From Petrolisthes cinctipes (taxonomy: Eukaryota > Arthropoda > Malacostraca > Decapoda > Porcellanidae): 64,000 bases of DNA. The DNA lies in contig JAWQEG010000470.1 in NCBI GenBank assembly GCA_033782935.1, forward strand, positions 2,604,001 through 2,668,000, read 5' to 3'. Numbering within the stretch: the first letter of the stretch is position 1; each line of letters begins with the position of its first letter. Below, piece after piece: positions 12,400-25,100 of this stretch. The position numbers and the translations under genes are program-made. The notes below the pieces were generated by a model, which saw only the letters and a list, made by a program, of their open reading frames with translations, was not told the DNA's origin and did not search any database.

Positions 12400-12440
12400 A
12401 AATTCGATATTTTTGTGTACCATGCCTACTCCGTGTTAGA
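12400..12440 (+). other. 15-bp deletion inside a monomer
   Basis: The usual run gtgtaccagaagcgatctg followed by tacatgcctac is shortened to gtgtaccatgcctac at about 12416-12429, removing 15 bp of half B. This is the largest internal indel I found and explains most of the net 24-bp phase drift of the window. Confidence 0.85.
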
Positions 12441-13851
12441 GTATTTTCAAAATACATGCCCAAAACAGGCTCAAAATCGATAATTTGGGTGCCCAAAGTC
12501 GATATGTGCATGCATTTTCTTTACCCGTTTATATCCCAAATTCAGGTTTAAAACACTCGAAAATTCGATATTTTTGGGTCACAGAAGCGATCTGTACATG
12601 ACTACTCCTTGCTAGAATGTTTTCAAGATACAGACCCAAAACATAATCAAAATCGATTTTTTGGGTGCCCAAAGTCGATATGTGCATGCATCTTCTGTAC
12701 CCGTTTATATCTCTAATTCAGGTTCAGAAAACCCGAAAATTCGATATTTTTGGGTCCCAGAAGCGATCTGTACATGCCTACTCCGTGTTAGAATATTTTC
12801 AATATACAGGCAAAAAACATGCTAAAAATCGATATTTTAGGTGCCCAAAGTCAATATGTGTATGCATCTTCTGTACCCGTATATTTCCCAAATTCAGGCT
12901 CAAAACACCCGAAAATTCGATATTTTTTGGTCCCAGAAGAGAACTGTACATGCCTACTCAGTGCTAGAATATATTGAAGATATGGGCCCAAAACATGCTA
13001 AAAATCGATATTTTAGGTGCCCAAAGTCGATATGTACATTCATCTTCTGTACCCGTTTATATCTCAAATTCAGGCTCAAAACACCCGAAAATTCGATATT
13101 TTTGGGTCCCACAAGCGACCTGTGCATGCCTACTCAGTGCTAGAATTTTTTCAAAATATGGGCCCAAAACATGCTAAAAATCGATATTTAAAATTCAAAA
13201 AGTCGATATGTGCATGCATCTTCTGTACCCGTTTATATCTCAAATTCAGGCTCAAAACACCCCAAAATTCGATATTTTTGGTTCCCATAAGCGATCTGTA
13301 CATGCCTACTCAGTGCTAAAATTGTTTCAATATATGGGCCCAAAACATGCTAAAAATCGATATTTTTAGTGCAAAAAGTCGATATGTGCATGCATCTTCT
13401 GTACCCGTTTATATCCCAAATTCAGGCTCAAAACACCCGAAAATTCGATATTTTTGGTTCCCAGAAGCGATCTGTACAAGCCTACTCCGTGTTAGAGTAT
13501 TTTCATAATACAGACGCAAAACATGCTGGAAATCAATATTTTAGGTGCCCAAAATCGATATGTGCATGCATCTTCTGTACCCGTTTATATCTCAAATTCA
13601 GGTTCAGAACACCCGAAAATTCAATATTTTTGGGTCCCAGAAGCGATCTGTACATGCCTACTCCGTGTTAGAGTATTTTCAATATACAGGGCCAAAACAT
13701 GCCTTAAATCGATATTTTAGGTGACCAAAGTTAATATGTGTATGCATCTTCTGTACTCGTTTATTTCCCAAATTCAGGCTCAAAACACTCGAAAATTCGA
13801 TATTTTTGTGTACCAGAAGCGATCTGTACATGCCTACTCCGTGTTAGAGTA

Positions 13852-13860
13852 TTTTTTTTT
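13852..13860 (+). other. T9 run in a B half
   Basis: The usual agtattttcaaaatacagg is replaced by agtatttttttttaaatac, a 9-base T tract after agta. It looks like slippage at a naturally T-rich column. Confidence 0.7.
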
Positions 13861-14049
13861 AAATACAGGCCCAAAACATGCACAAAATCGATATTTTGGG
13901 TGCCCAAACTCGATATGTAAATGCATCTTCTGTACCCGTTTATATCCTAAATTCAGGTTTAAAACACTCGAAAATTCGATATTTTTGGGTCACAGAAGCG
14001 ATCTGTACATGCCTACTCCTTGCTTGAATGTTTTCAAGATACAGACCCA

Positions 14050-16984
14050 AAACATAATTTAAAATCGATATTTTAGGTGCAAAAAGTCGATATGTGCATG
14101 CATCTTCAGTACCCGTTTATATCTCAAATTCAGGCTCAAAACACCCGAAAATTCGATATTTTTGGGTCCCAGAAGCGATCTGTACATGCCTACTCAGTGC
14201 TAGAATTTTTTCAATATATGGGCCCAAATCATGCTAAAAATCGATATTTTAGGTGCACAAAGTCGATATGTGCATGCATCTTCTGTACTCGTTTATATCT
14301 CAAATTCAGGCTCAAAACACCCGAAAATTCGATATTTTTTGGTCCCAGAAGAGAACTGTACATGCCTACTCAATGCTAGAATATATTGAAGATATGGGCC
14401 CAAAACATGCTAAAAATCGATATTTTAGGTGCCCAAATTCGATATGTACATTCATCTTCTGTACCCGTTTATAACTCAAATTCAGGCTCAAAATACCCGA
14501 AAACTCGATATTTTTGGGTCCCAGAAGCGATCTGTACATGCCTACTCAGTGCTAGAATGTTTTCAAAATATAGGCTCAAAACATGCTAAAAATTGATATT
14601 TTAGGTGTCCAAAGTCGATATGTGCATGCATCTTCAGTACCCGTTTATATCTAAAATTCAGACACAAAACACCCGAAAATTCGATATTTTTGGGTCCCAG
14701 AAGCGATCTGTACATGCTTACTCAGTGCTAGAATTTTTTCAATATATGGGCCCAAATCATGCTAAAAATCGATATTTTAGGTGCACAAAGTCGATATGTG
14801 CATGCATCTTCTGTACTCGTTTATATCTCAAATTAAGGCTCAAAACACCCGAAAATTCGATATTTTTGGTTCCCAGAAGTGATCTGTACATGCCTACTCC
14901 GTGTTAGAGTATTTTCAAAATACAGGCGCAAAACATGCTGGAAATTAATATTTTTGGTGCCCAAAGTCAATATGTGTATTCATCTTCTGTACCCGTTTAT
15001 ATCCCAAATTCAGGCTCAAAACACTTGAAAATTCGATATTTTTGGGTCCCTGAATCGATCTATATATGCCTACTCAGTGATAGAATATTTTCAAGATATA
15101 CGCCCAAAACATGCTAAAAATCGATATTTTAGGTGCCCAAAGTCGATATGTGCATGCATCTTCTGTACCCGTTTATATCTCAAATTCAGACTTAAAACAC
15201 ACGAAAATTCGATATCTTTGTGTCCCAGAAGCGATCTGTACATGCCTACTCCGTGTTAGAGTATTTTCAAAATACAGGCCCAAAACATGCTAAAAATCGA
15301 TATTTTAGGTGCCCAAAGTCGATATGTGCATGCATCTTCTTTACCCGTTTATATCCCAAATTCAGGTTCAAAACACTCTAAAATTCGATATTTTTGGGTT
15401 CCAGAAGCGATCTGTACATGCCTACTCAGTGCTAGAATATTTTCAAAATGTAGGCCCAAAACCTGCTAAAAATTGATATTTTGGGTGCCCAAAGTCGATA
15501 TGTGCATGCATCTTCTGTGCCCGTTTATATCTCAAATTCGGGCTCAAAACTCCCGAAAATTCGATATTTTTGGGTCCCAGAAGCGATCTGTACATGCCTA
15601 CTCCGTGTTAGAGTATTTTCAAAATACAGGCCCAAAACATGCTCAAAATCGATATTTTAGGTGCCCAAACTCGATATGTAAATGCATCTTCAGTACCCGT
15701 TTATATCCTAAATTCAGGTTTAAAACACTCGAAAATTCGATATTTTTGGGTCACAGAAGCGATCTGTACATGCATTCTCCTTGCTAGAATGTTTTCAAGA
15801 TACAGACCCAAAACATAATCAAAATCGATATTTTAGGTGCAAAAAGTCGATATGTGCATGCATCTTCAGTACCCGTTTATATCTCAAATTCAAGCTCAAA
15901 ATATCCGAAAATTCAACATTTTTGGGTCCCAGAAGCGATCTGTACATGCCTACTCAGTTCTAGAATGTTTTCAAAATATAGGCTCAAAACATGCTAAAAA
16001 TCGATATTAAATGTGTCCAAAGTCGATATGTGCATGCATCTTCTGTACCCGTTTATATCTAAAATTCAGACACAAAACACCCGAAAATTCGATATTTTTG
16101 GGTCCCAGACGCGATCTGTACATGCTTACTCAGTGCTAGAATTTTTTCAATATATGGGCCCAAATCATGCTAAAAATCGATATTTTAGGTGCACAAAGTC
16201 GATATGTGCATGCATCTTCTGTACTTGTTTATATCTCAAATTCAGGCTCAAAACCCCCGAAAATTCGATATTTTTGGGTCCCAGAAGCTATCTGTACATG
16301 CCTACTCAGTGCTAGAATGTTTTCAAAATATAGGCTCAAAACATGCTAAAAATCGATATTTTATGTGTCCAAAGTCGATATGTGCATGCATCTTCTGTAC
16401 CCGTTTATATCTCAAATTCAGTCTCAAAACACCCGAAAATTCGATATTTTTGGGTCCCAGAAGCGATCTGTACATGCCTACTCAGTGCTAGAAATTTTTC
16501 AAAATACAGGCCCAAAACATGCTAAAAATCGATATTTTAAGTGCAAAAAGTCGATATGTGCATGCATCTTCTGTACCCGTTTATATCTCAAATTCAGGCT
16601 CAAAACACCCGAAAATTCGATACTTTTGGTTCCCAGAAGCGATCTGTACATGCCTAGTCCGTGTTACAGTATTTTCAAAATACAGGCGCAAAACATGCTG
16701 GAAATTAATATTTTTGGTGCCCAAAGTCAATATGTGTATTCATCATCTGTACCCGTTTATATCCCAAATTCAGGCTCAAAACACTTGAAAATTCGATATT
16801 TTTGGGTCCCAGAAGCGATCTATATATGCCTACTCAGTGCTAGAATATTTTCAAGATATACGCCCAAAACATGCTAAAAATTGATATTTTAGGTGCCCAA
16901 AGTCGATATGTGCATGCATCTTCTGTACCCGTTTATATCTCAAATTCAGACTTAAAACACACCAAAATTCGATATCTTTGTGTC
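14050..16984 (+). repeat. Zone with 3-, 8- and 10-monomer local duplications
   Basis: A monomer with the landmark gggcccaaatcatgctaaaa occurs at about 14220, 14750 and 16158, offsets of 528 and 1408 bp (3 and 8 monomers). The block 14900-15650, marked by ggaaattaatatttttggtg and ctatatatgcctactc, recurs at 16660-17410, offset 1760 bp (10 monomers). The two offsets differ by two monomers, so monomers were gained or lost between 16280 and 16630. Confidence 0.75.
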
Positions 16985-18216
16985 CCAGAAGCAATCTGTA
17001 CATGCCTACTCCGTGTTAGAGTATTTTCAAAATACAGGCACAAAACATGCTCGAAATCGATATTTTAGGTGCCCAAAGTTAATATGTGCATGCATCTTCT
17101 TTACCCGTTTATATCCCAAATTCAGGTTCAAAACACTCTAAAATTCGATATTTTTGGGTTCCAGAAGCGATCTGTACATGCCTACTCAGTGCTAGAATAT
17201 TTTCAAAATGTAGGCCCAAAACCTGCTAAAAATCGATATTTTGGGTGCCCAAAGTCGATATGTGCATGCATCTTCTGTGCCTGTTTATATCTCAAATTCG
17301 GGCTCAAAACTCCCGAAAATTCGATATTTTTGGGTCCCAGAAGCGATCTGTACATGCCTACTCCGTGTTAGAGTATTTTCAAAATACAGGCCCAAAACAT
17401 GCTGAAAATCAATATTTTAGGTGCCCAAAGTCGATATGTGCATGCATCTTTTGTACCCGTTTATATCCCAAATTAAGGTTTAAAAAACTCTAAAATTAAA
17501 TATTTTCGGGTTCCAGAAGCGATCTGTACATGCCTACTCAGTGCTAGAATATTTTCAAAATGTAGGCCCAAAACCTGCTAAAAATCGATATTTTGGGTGC
17601 CCAAAGTCGATATGTGCATGCATCTTCTGTGCCTGTTTATATCTCAAATTCGGGCTCAAAACTCCCGAAAATTCGATATTTTTGGGTCCCAGAAGCAATC
17701 TGTACATGCCTACTCCGTGTTAGAGTATTTTCAAAATACAGGCACAAAACATGCTCGAAATCGATATTTTAGGTGCCCAAAGTTAATATGTGCATGCATC
17801 TTCTTTACCCGTTTATATCCCAAATTCAGGTTCAAAACACTCTAAAATTCGATATTTTTGGGTTCCAGAAGCGATCTGTACATGCCTACTCAGTGCTAGA
17901 ATATTTTCAAAATGTAGGCCCAAAACCTGCTAAAAATCGATATTTTGGGTGCCCAAAGTCGATATGTGCATGCATCTTCTGTGCCTGTTTATATCTCAAA
18001 TTCGGGCTCAAAACTCCCGAAAATTCGATATTTTTGGGTCCCAGAAGCGATCTGTACATGCCTACTCCGTGTTAGAGTATTTTCAAAATACAGGCCCAAA
18101 ACATGCTGAAAATCAATATTTTAGGTGCCCAAAGTCGATATGTGCATGCATCTTCTGTACCCGTTTATATCCCAAATTAAGGTTTAAAAAACTCTAAAAT
18201 TAAATATTTTCGGGTC
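16985..18216 (+). repeat. 4-monomer-spaced duplication with an inner 352-bp dimer period
   Basis: The block 16985-17512 recurs at 17689-18216, offset 704 bp (4 monomers). Overlaid on this, the monomer beginning ccagaagcgatctgtacatg after gggtt recurs at 17161, 17513 and 17865, a 352-bp (2-monomer) step. Shared private markers are ggcccaaaacctgc, ctgtgcctgtttatatc, aaattcgggctc and taaattaaatattttcggg (the last at about 17488 and 18190). It is the shortest-period HOR in the window. Confidence 0.85.
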
Positions 18217-18270
18217 CCTAAAGCGATGTGTACATGCCTACTCAGTGCTAGAATGTTTTCAAGATACAGA

Positions 18271-19135
18271 CCCAAAACATGCTAAAAATCGATATTATAG
18301 GTGCCCAAAGTCGATATGTGCATGCATCTTCTGTATCCGTTTATATCTCAAATTCAGGCTCAAAACACCCGAAAATTCGATATTTTTGGGTCCCAGCAGC
18401 GTACTGTACATGCCTACTCCGTGTTAGAGTATTTTCACAATACACGCCCAAAACATGCTGAAAATCGATATTTTGGGTGCCTAAAGTCGATATGTGCATG
18501 CATCTTATGTACCCGTTTATATCTCAAATTCATGCTCAAAACTCCCGAAAATTCGATATTTTTGGGTCCCAGAAGCGATCTGTACATGCCTACTCCGTGT
18601 TAGAGTATTTTCAATATACAGGCCCAAAACATGTTGAAAATCGATATTATAGGTGCCCAAAGTCAATATGTGTATGCATCTTCTGTACCCGTTTATTTCC
18701 CAAATTCAGGCTCAAAACACCCGAAAATTCGATATTTTTGTGTACCAGAAGCGATCTGTACATGCCTACTCCGTGATAGAGTATTTTCAAAACACAGGCC
18801 CAAAACATGCTCAAAATCGATATTTTAGGTGCCCAAAGTCGATATGTGCATGCATCTTCTGTACCCGTTTACATACCAAATTCAGGTTTAAAACACTCGA
18901 AAAGTCGATATTTTTGGGTCACAGAAGCGACCTGTACATGCCTACTCCTTGCTAGAATGTTTTCAAGATACAGACACAAAACATAATCAAAATCGATATT
19001 TTAGGTGCAAAAAGTCGATATGTGCATGCATCTTCAGTACCCGTTTATATCTCAAATTCAGGCTCAAAATACCCGAAAATTCAACATTTTTGGGTCCCAG
19101 AAGCGATCTGTACATGCCTACTCAGTGCTAGAATG
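18271..19135 (+). repeat. 6-monomer-spaced block, copy A
   Basis: These 865 bp recur at 19327-20191, offset exactly 1056 bp (6 x 176). Shared markers are atattataggtgcccaaag, agcgtactgtacatg, gtattttcacaatacacgcc, gcatcttatgtacccg, tgatagagtattttcaaaac and ctcgaaaagtcgat. Copy boundaries are where 18270/19326 and 19136/20192 stop agreeing. Confidence 0.9.
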
Positions 19136-19326
19136 TTTTCAAGATACAGACCCAAAACATGCTAAAAATCGATATTTAATGTGTCCAAAGTCAATATGTG
19201 CATGCATCTTCTGTATCCGTTTATATCTCAAATTCAAGCTCAAAACACCCGAAAATTCGATATTTTTGGGTCCCAGAAGCGATCTGTACATTACTACTCC
19301 GTGTTAGAGTATTTTCAATATACAGG

Positions 19327-20191
19327 CCCAAAACATGCTAAAAATCGATATTATAGGTGCCCAAAGTCGATATGTGCATGCATCTTCTGTACCCGTTTAT
19401 ATCTCAAATTCAGGCTCAAAACACCCGAAAATTCGATATTTTTGGGTCCCAGAAGCGTACTGTACATGCTTACTCCGTGTTAGAGTATTTTCACAATACA
19501 CGCCCAAAACATGCTGAAAATCGATATTTTGGGTGCCCAAAGTTGATATGTGCATGCATCTTATGTACCCGTTTATATCTCAAATTCACGCTCAAAACTC
19601 CCGAAAATTCGATATTTTTGGGTCCCAGAAGCGATCTGTACATGCCTACTCCTTGTTAGAGTATTTTCAATATACAGGCCCAAAACATGCTGAAAATCGA
19701 TATTATAGGTGCCCAAAGTCAATATGTGTATGCATCTTCTGTACCCGTTTATTTCCCAAATTCAGGCTCAAAACACCCGTAAATTCTATATTTTTGTGTA
19801 CCAGAAGCGATCTGTACATGCCTACTCTGTGATAGAGTATTTTCAAAACACAGGCCCAAAACATGCTCAAAATCGATATTTTGGGTGCCCAAAGTCGATA
19901 TGTGCATGCATCTTCTGTACCCGTTTACATACCAAATTCAGGTTTAAAACACTCGAAAAGTCGATATTTTTGGGTCACAGAAGCGACCTGTACATTCCTA
20001 CTCCGTGCTAGAATGTTTTCAAGATACAGACCCAAAACATAATCAAAATCGATATTTTAGGTGCAAAAAGTCGATATGTGCATGCATCTTCAGTACCCGT
20101 TTATATCTCAAATTCAGGCTCAAAATACCCGAAAATTCAACATTTTTGGGTCCCAGAAGCGATCTGTACATGCCTACTCAGTGCTAGAATG
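19327..20191 (+). repeat. 6-monomer-spaced block, copy B
   Basis: This is the second copy of the preceding block. A third, more diverged relative lies near 62460-63160, offset 43283 bp (246 monomers less 13 bp), and shares atattataggtgcc, agcgtactgtacatg and gtattttcacaatac. Confidence 0.9.
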
Positions 20192-22140
20192 ATTTCAAAA
20201 TATAGGCTCAAAACATGCTAAAAATCGATATTTTAGGTGCCCAAAGTCAATATGTGCATGCATCTTCTGTACCCGTTTATATCCCAAATTCAGGCTCAAA
20301 ACACCCGAAAATTCTATATTTTTGGTTTACAGAAGCGATCTGTACATGCCTACTCCTTGCTAGAATGTTTTCAAGATACAGACCCAAAACATGCTCAAAA
20401 TCGTTATTTTAGGTGCCCAAAGTCGATATGTGCATGCATCTTCAGTAACTGTTTATATCTCAAATTCAGGCTCAAAACGCCTGAAAATCAATATTTTTGG
20501 GTCCCAGAAGGGATCTGTGCATGCCTACTCAGTGCTAGAATGTTTTCAAAATATAGGCTCAAAACATGTTACAAATCAATATTTTAGGTGTCCAAAGTCG
20601 ATATGTTCATGCATCTTCAGTACCTGTTTGTATCTCAAATTCAGGCTCAAAACACCTGAAAATTCGATATTTTTGGGTTCCTGAAGCGATCTGTACATAC
20701 CTACTCAGTGCTAGAATATTTTCAAAATATAGGCCCAGAACATGCTGAAAATCGAAATTTTGTATGCCAAAAGTCGAAATGTGCATGCATCTTCTGTACC
20801 CGTTTATATCTTAAATTCAGGCTCAAAACACTCGAAAATTCGATATTTTTGGGTCACAGAAGCGATCTGTACATGACTACTCCGTGTTAGAGTATTTTCA
20901 AAATATAGGCTTAAAACATGTTAAAAATCAATATTTTAGGTGTCCAAAGTCGATATGTTCATGCATCTTCAGTACCCGTTTGTATCTCAAATTCAGGCTC
21001 AAAACACCCGAAAATTCAATATTTTTTGGGTCCCAGAAGCGATCTGTGCATGCCTACTCAGTGCTAGAATGTATTCAAAATATAAGCTCAAAACATGATT
21101 AAAATCGATATTTTAGGTGTCTAAAGTCGATATGTGCATGAATCTTATGTACCCGTTTATATCTCAAATTCAGGCTCAAAACACCCGAAAATTCGAAAAT
21201 TTTGGGTTCTAGAAGCGATCTGTACATGCCTACTCCGTGGTAGAGTATTTTCAATATACAGGCCCAAAACATGCTGAAAATCGATATTTTAGTTGCCCAA
21301 AGTCAATATGTGTATGCATCTTCTGTACCCGTTTATATCCCAAATTCAGGCTCAAAACACCCGAAAATTCGATATATTTGGGTCCCAGAAGCAATCTGTA
21401 CATGCCTACTCAGTGCTAGAAAGTTTTCAAAATATAGGCTCAAAACATGCTAAAAATCGATATTTAATGTGTCCAAAGTCGATATGTGCATGCATCTTCT
21501 GTACCCGTTTATATCAAAAATTTAGTCTCAAAACACCCTAAAATTCGATATTTTTGGGTCTCAGAAGCGATCTGTACATGCTTACTCAGTGGTAGAATTT
21601 TTTCAAAATATGTGCCCAAAACATGCTAAAAATCGATATTTTAGGTGCCCAAAGTCAATATGTGCATGAATCTTCTGTACTCGTTTATATCTCAAATTCA
21701 GGCTCAAAACACCCGAAAATCAATATTTTTGGGTCCCAGAAGGGATCTGTGCATGCCTACTCAGTGCTAGAATGTTTTCAAAATATAGGCTCAAAACATG
21801 TTAAAAATCAATATTTTAGGTGTCCAAAGTCGATATGTTCATGCATCTTCAGTACCCGTTTGTATCTCAAATTCAGGCTCAAAACACCCGAAAATTCGAT
21901 ATTTTTGGGTCCCAGAAGCGATCTGTACATGACTACTCAGTGCTAGAATGTTTTTAAAATATAGGCTCAAAACAGTATTAAAATCGATATTTTAGGTGTC
22001 TAAAGTCGATATGTGCATGCATTTTCTGTACCCGTTTATATCTCAAATTCAGGCTCAAAACACCCGAAAATTCGATATTTTTGGGTCCCAGAAGCGATCT
22101 GTACATGCCTACTCCTTGCTAGAATTTTTTCAATATATGG
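20192..22140 (+). repeat. Variant monomers with agggatctgtgcatg block
   Basis: The zone is marked by a B half reading ccagaagggatctgtgcatg and a 1-bp deletion upstream of it (gaaaatcaatatttttggg instead of gaaaattcgatatttttggg), at about 20483 and 21716. It also has gtccaaagtcgatatgttc and cctgtttgtatctc. The same two- to three-monomer cassette reappears at about 24355, 28046, 32446, 35966, 45996 and 56728, so it is a useful lineage marker. Confidence 0.8.
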
Positions 22141-25100
22141 GCCCAAAACATGCTTAAAATAGATATTTTAAGTGCAAAAAGTCGATATGTGCATGCATCT
22201 TCTGCACCCGTTTATATCTCAAATTCAGGCTCAAAACTCCCGAAAATTCGATATTTTTGGGTCCCAGAAGCGATCTGTACATGCCTACTCCGTGTTAGAG
22301 TATTTTCAAAATACAGGCCCAAAACATGCTGAAAATCAATATTTTAGGTGCCCAAAATCGATATGTGCATGCATCTTCTGTACCCGTTTATATCTCAAAT
22401 TCAGGTTCAGAACACCCAAAAATTCGATATTTTTGGGTCCCAGAAGCGATCTGTACATGCCTACTCCGTGTTAGAGTATTTTCAATATACAGGCCCAAAA
22501 CATGCTTAAAATCGATATTTTAGGTGCCCAAAGTTAATATGTGTATGCATCTTCTGTACCCGCTTATATCTCAAATTCAGGCTCAAAACACCCGAAAATT
22601 CGATATTTTTGGGTCCCAGGAGCGATCTGTACATGCCTACTCCGTGTTAGATTTTTTTTAAATACAGGCCCAAAACATACTGAAAATCTATATTTTAGGT
22701 GAAAAAAGTCAATATGTGTATGCATCTTCTGTATCCGTTTATATCCCAAATTCAAGCTCAAAACACCCGAAAATTCAACATTTTTGGGTCCCAGAAGCGA
22801 TCTGTACATGCCTACTCAGTGCTAGAATGTTTTCAAAATATAGGCTCAAAACATGCTACAAATCGATATTTTAGGTGTCCAAAGTCGATATGTGCATGCA
22901 TCTTCTGTACCCGTTTATATCTCAAATTCAGGCTCAAAACACCCGAAAATTCGATATTTTTGGGTCTTAAAAGCGATCTGTACATGCCTACTCAGTGCTA
23001 GAATTTTTTCAAATATGGGCCCAAAACATGCTAAAAATCGATATTTTAAATTCAAAAAGTCGATATGTGCATGCATCTTCTGTACCCGTTTATATCTCAA
23101 ATTCAGGCTCAAAACACCCGAAAATTCGATATTTTTGGTTCCCATAAGCGATCTGTACATGCCTACTCCGTGTTAGAGTATTTTCAAAATACAGGCGCAA
23201 AACATGCTGGAAATTAATATTTTAGGTGCCCAAAGTCAATATGTGTATTTATCTTCTATACCCGTTTATTTCCCAAATTCAGGCACAAAACACCCGAAAA
23301 TTCGATATTTTTGAGTCCCAGAAGTGATCTGTACATGCCTACTCAGTGCTAGAATTGTTTCAATATATGGGCCCAAAACATGCTAAAAATAGATATTTTA
23401 AGTGCAAAAAGTCGATATGTGCATGCATCTTCTGAACCCGTTTATATCTCAAATTCAGGCTCAAAACACCCGAAAATTCGATAGTTTTGGTTCCCAGAAG
23501 CAATCTGTACATGCCTACTCCGTGTTAGAGTATTTTCAAAATACAGGTGCAAAACATGCTGGAAATTAATATTTTAGGTGCCCAAAGTCAATATGTGTAT
23601 TTATCTTCTATACCCGTTTATTTCCCAAATTCAGGCTCAAAACACCCGAAAATTCGATATTTTTGGGTCCCAGAAGCGATCTGTACATGCCTACTCCGTG
23701 TTAGAGTATTTTCAAGATACAGGCCCAAAACATGCTGAAAATCAATATTTTAGGTGCCCAAAATCGATTTGTGCATGCATCTTCTGTACCCGTTTATATC
23801 TCAAATTCAGGTTCAGAACACCCGAAAATTCGATATTTTTGGGTCCCAGAAGCGATCTGTACATGCCTACTCCGTGTTAGAGTATTTTCAATATACAGAC
23901 CCAAAACATGCTTAAAATCGATATTTTAGGTGCCCAAAGTTAATATGTGTATGCATCTTCTGTACTCGTTTATTTCCCAAATTCAAGCTCAAAACACTCG
24001 AAAATTCGATATTTTTGTGTACCAGAAGCGATCTGTACATGCCTACTCCGTGTTAGAGTATTTTCAAAATACAGGCCCAAAACAGGCTCAAAATCGATAT
24101 TTTGGGTGCCCAAAGTCGATATGTGAATGCATCTTCAGTACCCGTTTATATCCTAAATTCAGGTTTAAAACACTCGAAAATACGATATTTTTATGTCACA
24201 GAAGCGATCTGTACATGCCTACTCCTTGCTAGAATGTTTTCAAGATACAGACACAAAACATGCTCAAAATCGATATTTTAGGTGTAAAAAGTCGATATGT
24301 GCATGCATCTTCAGTAACCGTTTATATCTCAAATTCAGGCTCAAAACACCCGAAAATCAATATTTTTGGGTCCCAGAAGGGATCTGTGCATGCCTACTCA
24401 GTGCTAGAATGTTTTCAAAATATAGGCTCAAAACATGTTAAAAATCAATATTTTAGGTGTCCAAAGTCGATATGTTCATGCATCTTCAGTACCCGTTTGT
24501 ATCTCAAATTCAGGCTCAAAACACCCGAAAATTCATTATTTTTGGGTCCCAGAAGCGATCTGTGCATGCCTACTCAGTGCTAGAATGTTTTCAAAATATA
24601 GGCTTAAAACATGATTAAAATCGATATTTTAGGTGTCTAAAGTCAATATGTGTATGCATCTTCTGTACCCGTTTATATCCCAAATTCAGGCTCAAAACAC
24701 CCGAAAATTCGATATTTTTGGGTCCCAGAAGCGATCTGTACATGCTTACTCAGTACTAGAATTTTTTCAATATATGGCCCAAATCATGCTAAAAATCGAT
24801 ATTTTAGGTGCCCAAAGTCGATATGTGCATGCATCTTCTGTACCCGTTTATATCTCAAATTCAGGCTCATAACACCCGAAAATTCGATATTTTTGGGTCC
24901 CAGAAGCGATCTGTACATGCCTACTCCGTGTTAGTGTATTTTCAAAATACAGGCCCCAAACATGCTCAAAATCAATATTTTAGGAGCCCAAAGTCGATAT
25001 GTGCATGCATCTTCTGTACCCGTTTATATCTCAAATTCAGGTTCAGAACACCCGAAAATTCGATATTTTTGGGTCCCAGAAGCGATCTGTACATGCCTAC

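Larger units (their letters stand above)
11338..14050 (+). repeat. Degenerate monomer zone
   Basis: Monomers here carry the highest density of private substitutions I noticed in the window, for example gtagatacctactc at about 12080, gcccaaagcagggtaaaaattg at 12122, aatcgattttttgggtgcc near 12652 and a T-run at 13852-13860. Long-range near-identical copies are lacking apart from a match to 63500-64000. Loss of homogeneity is usually expected where exchange with neighbours is rare, such as array edges or old junctions. Here that is inference. Confidence 0.7.

Noticed and set aside
22564..22809. 81-codon open frames on the - strand (also near 25376, 29951, 39806, 47196 and 57930)
   Set aside because: All coincide with the gattttttttaaatac (or gatattttttaaatac) cassette, whose changes remove a minus-strand stop and shift frame. 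They are by-products of that variant.
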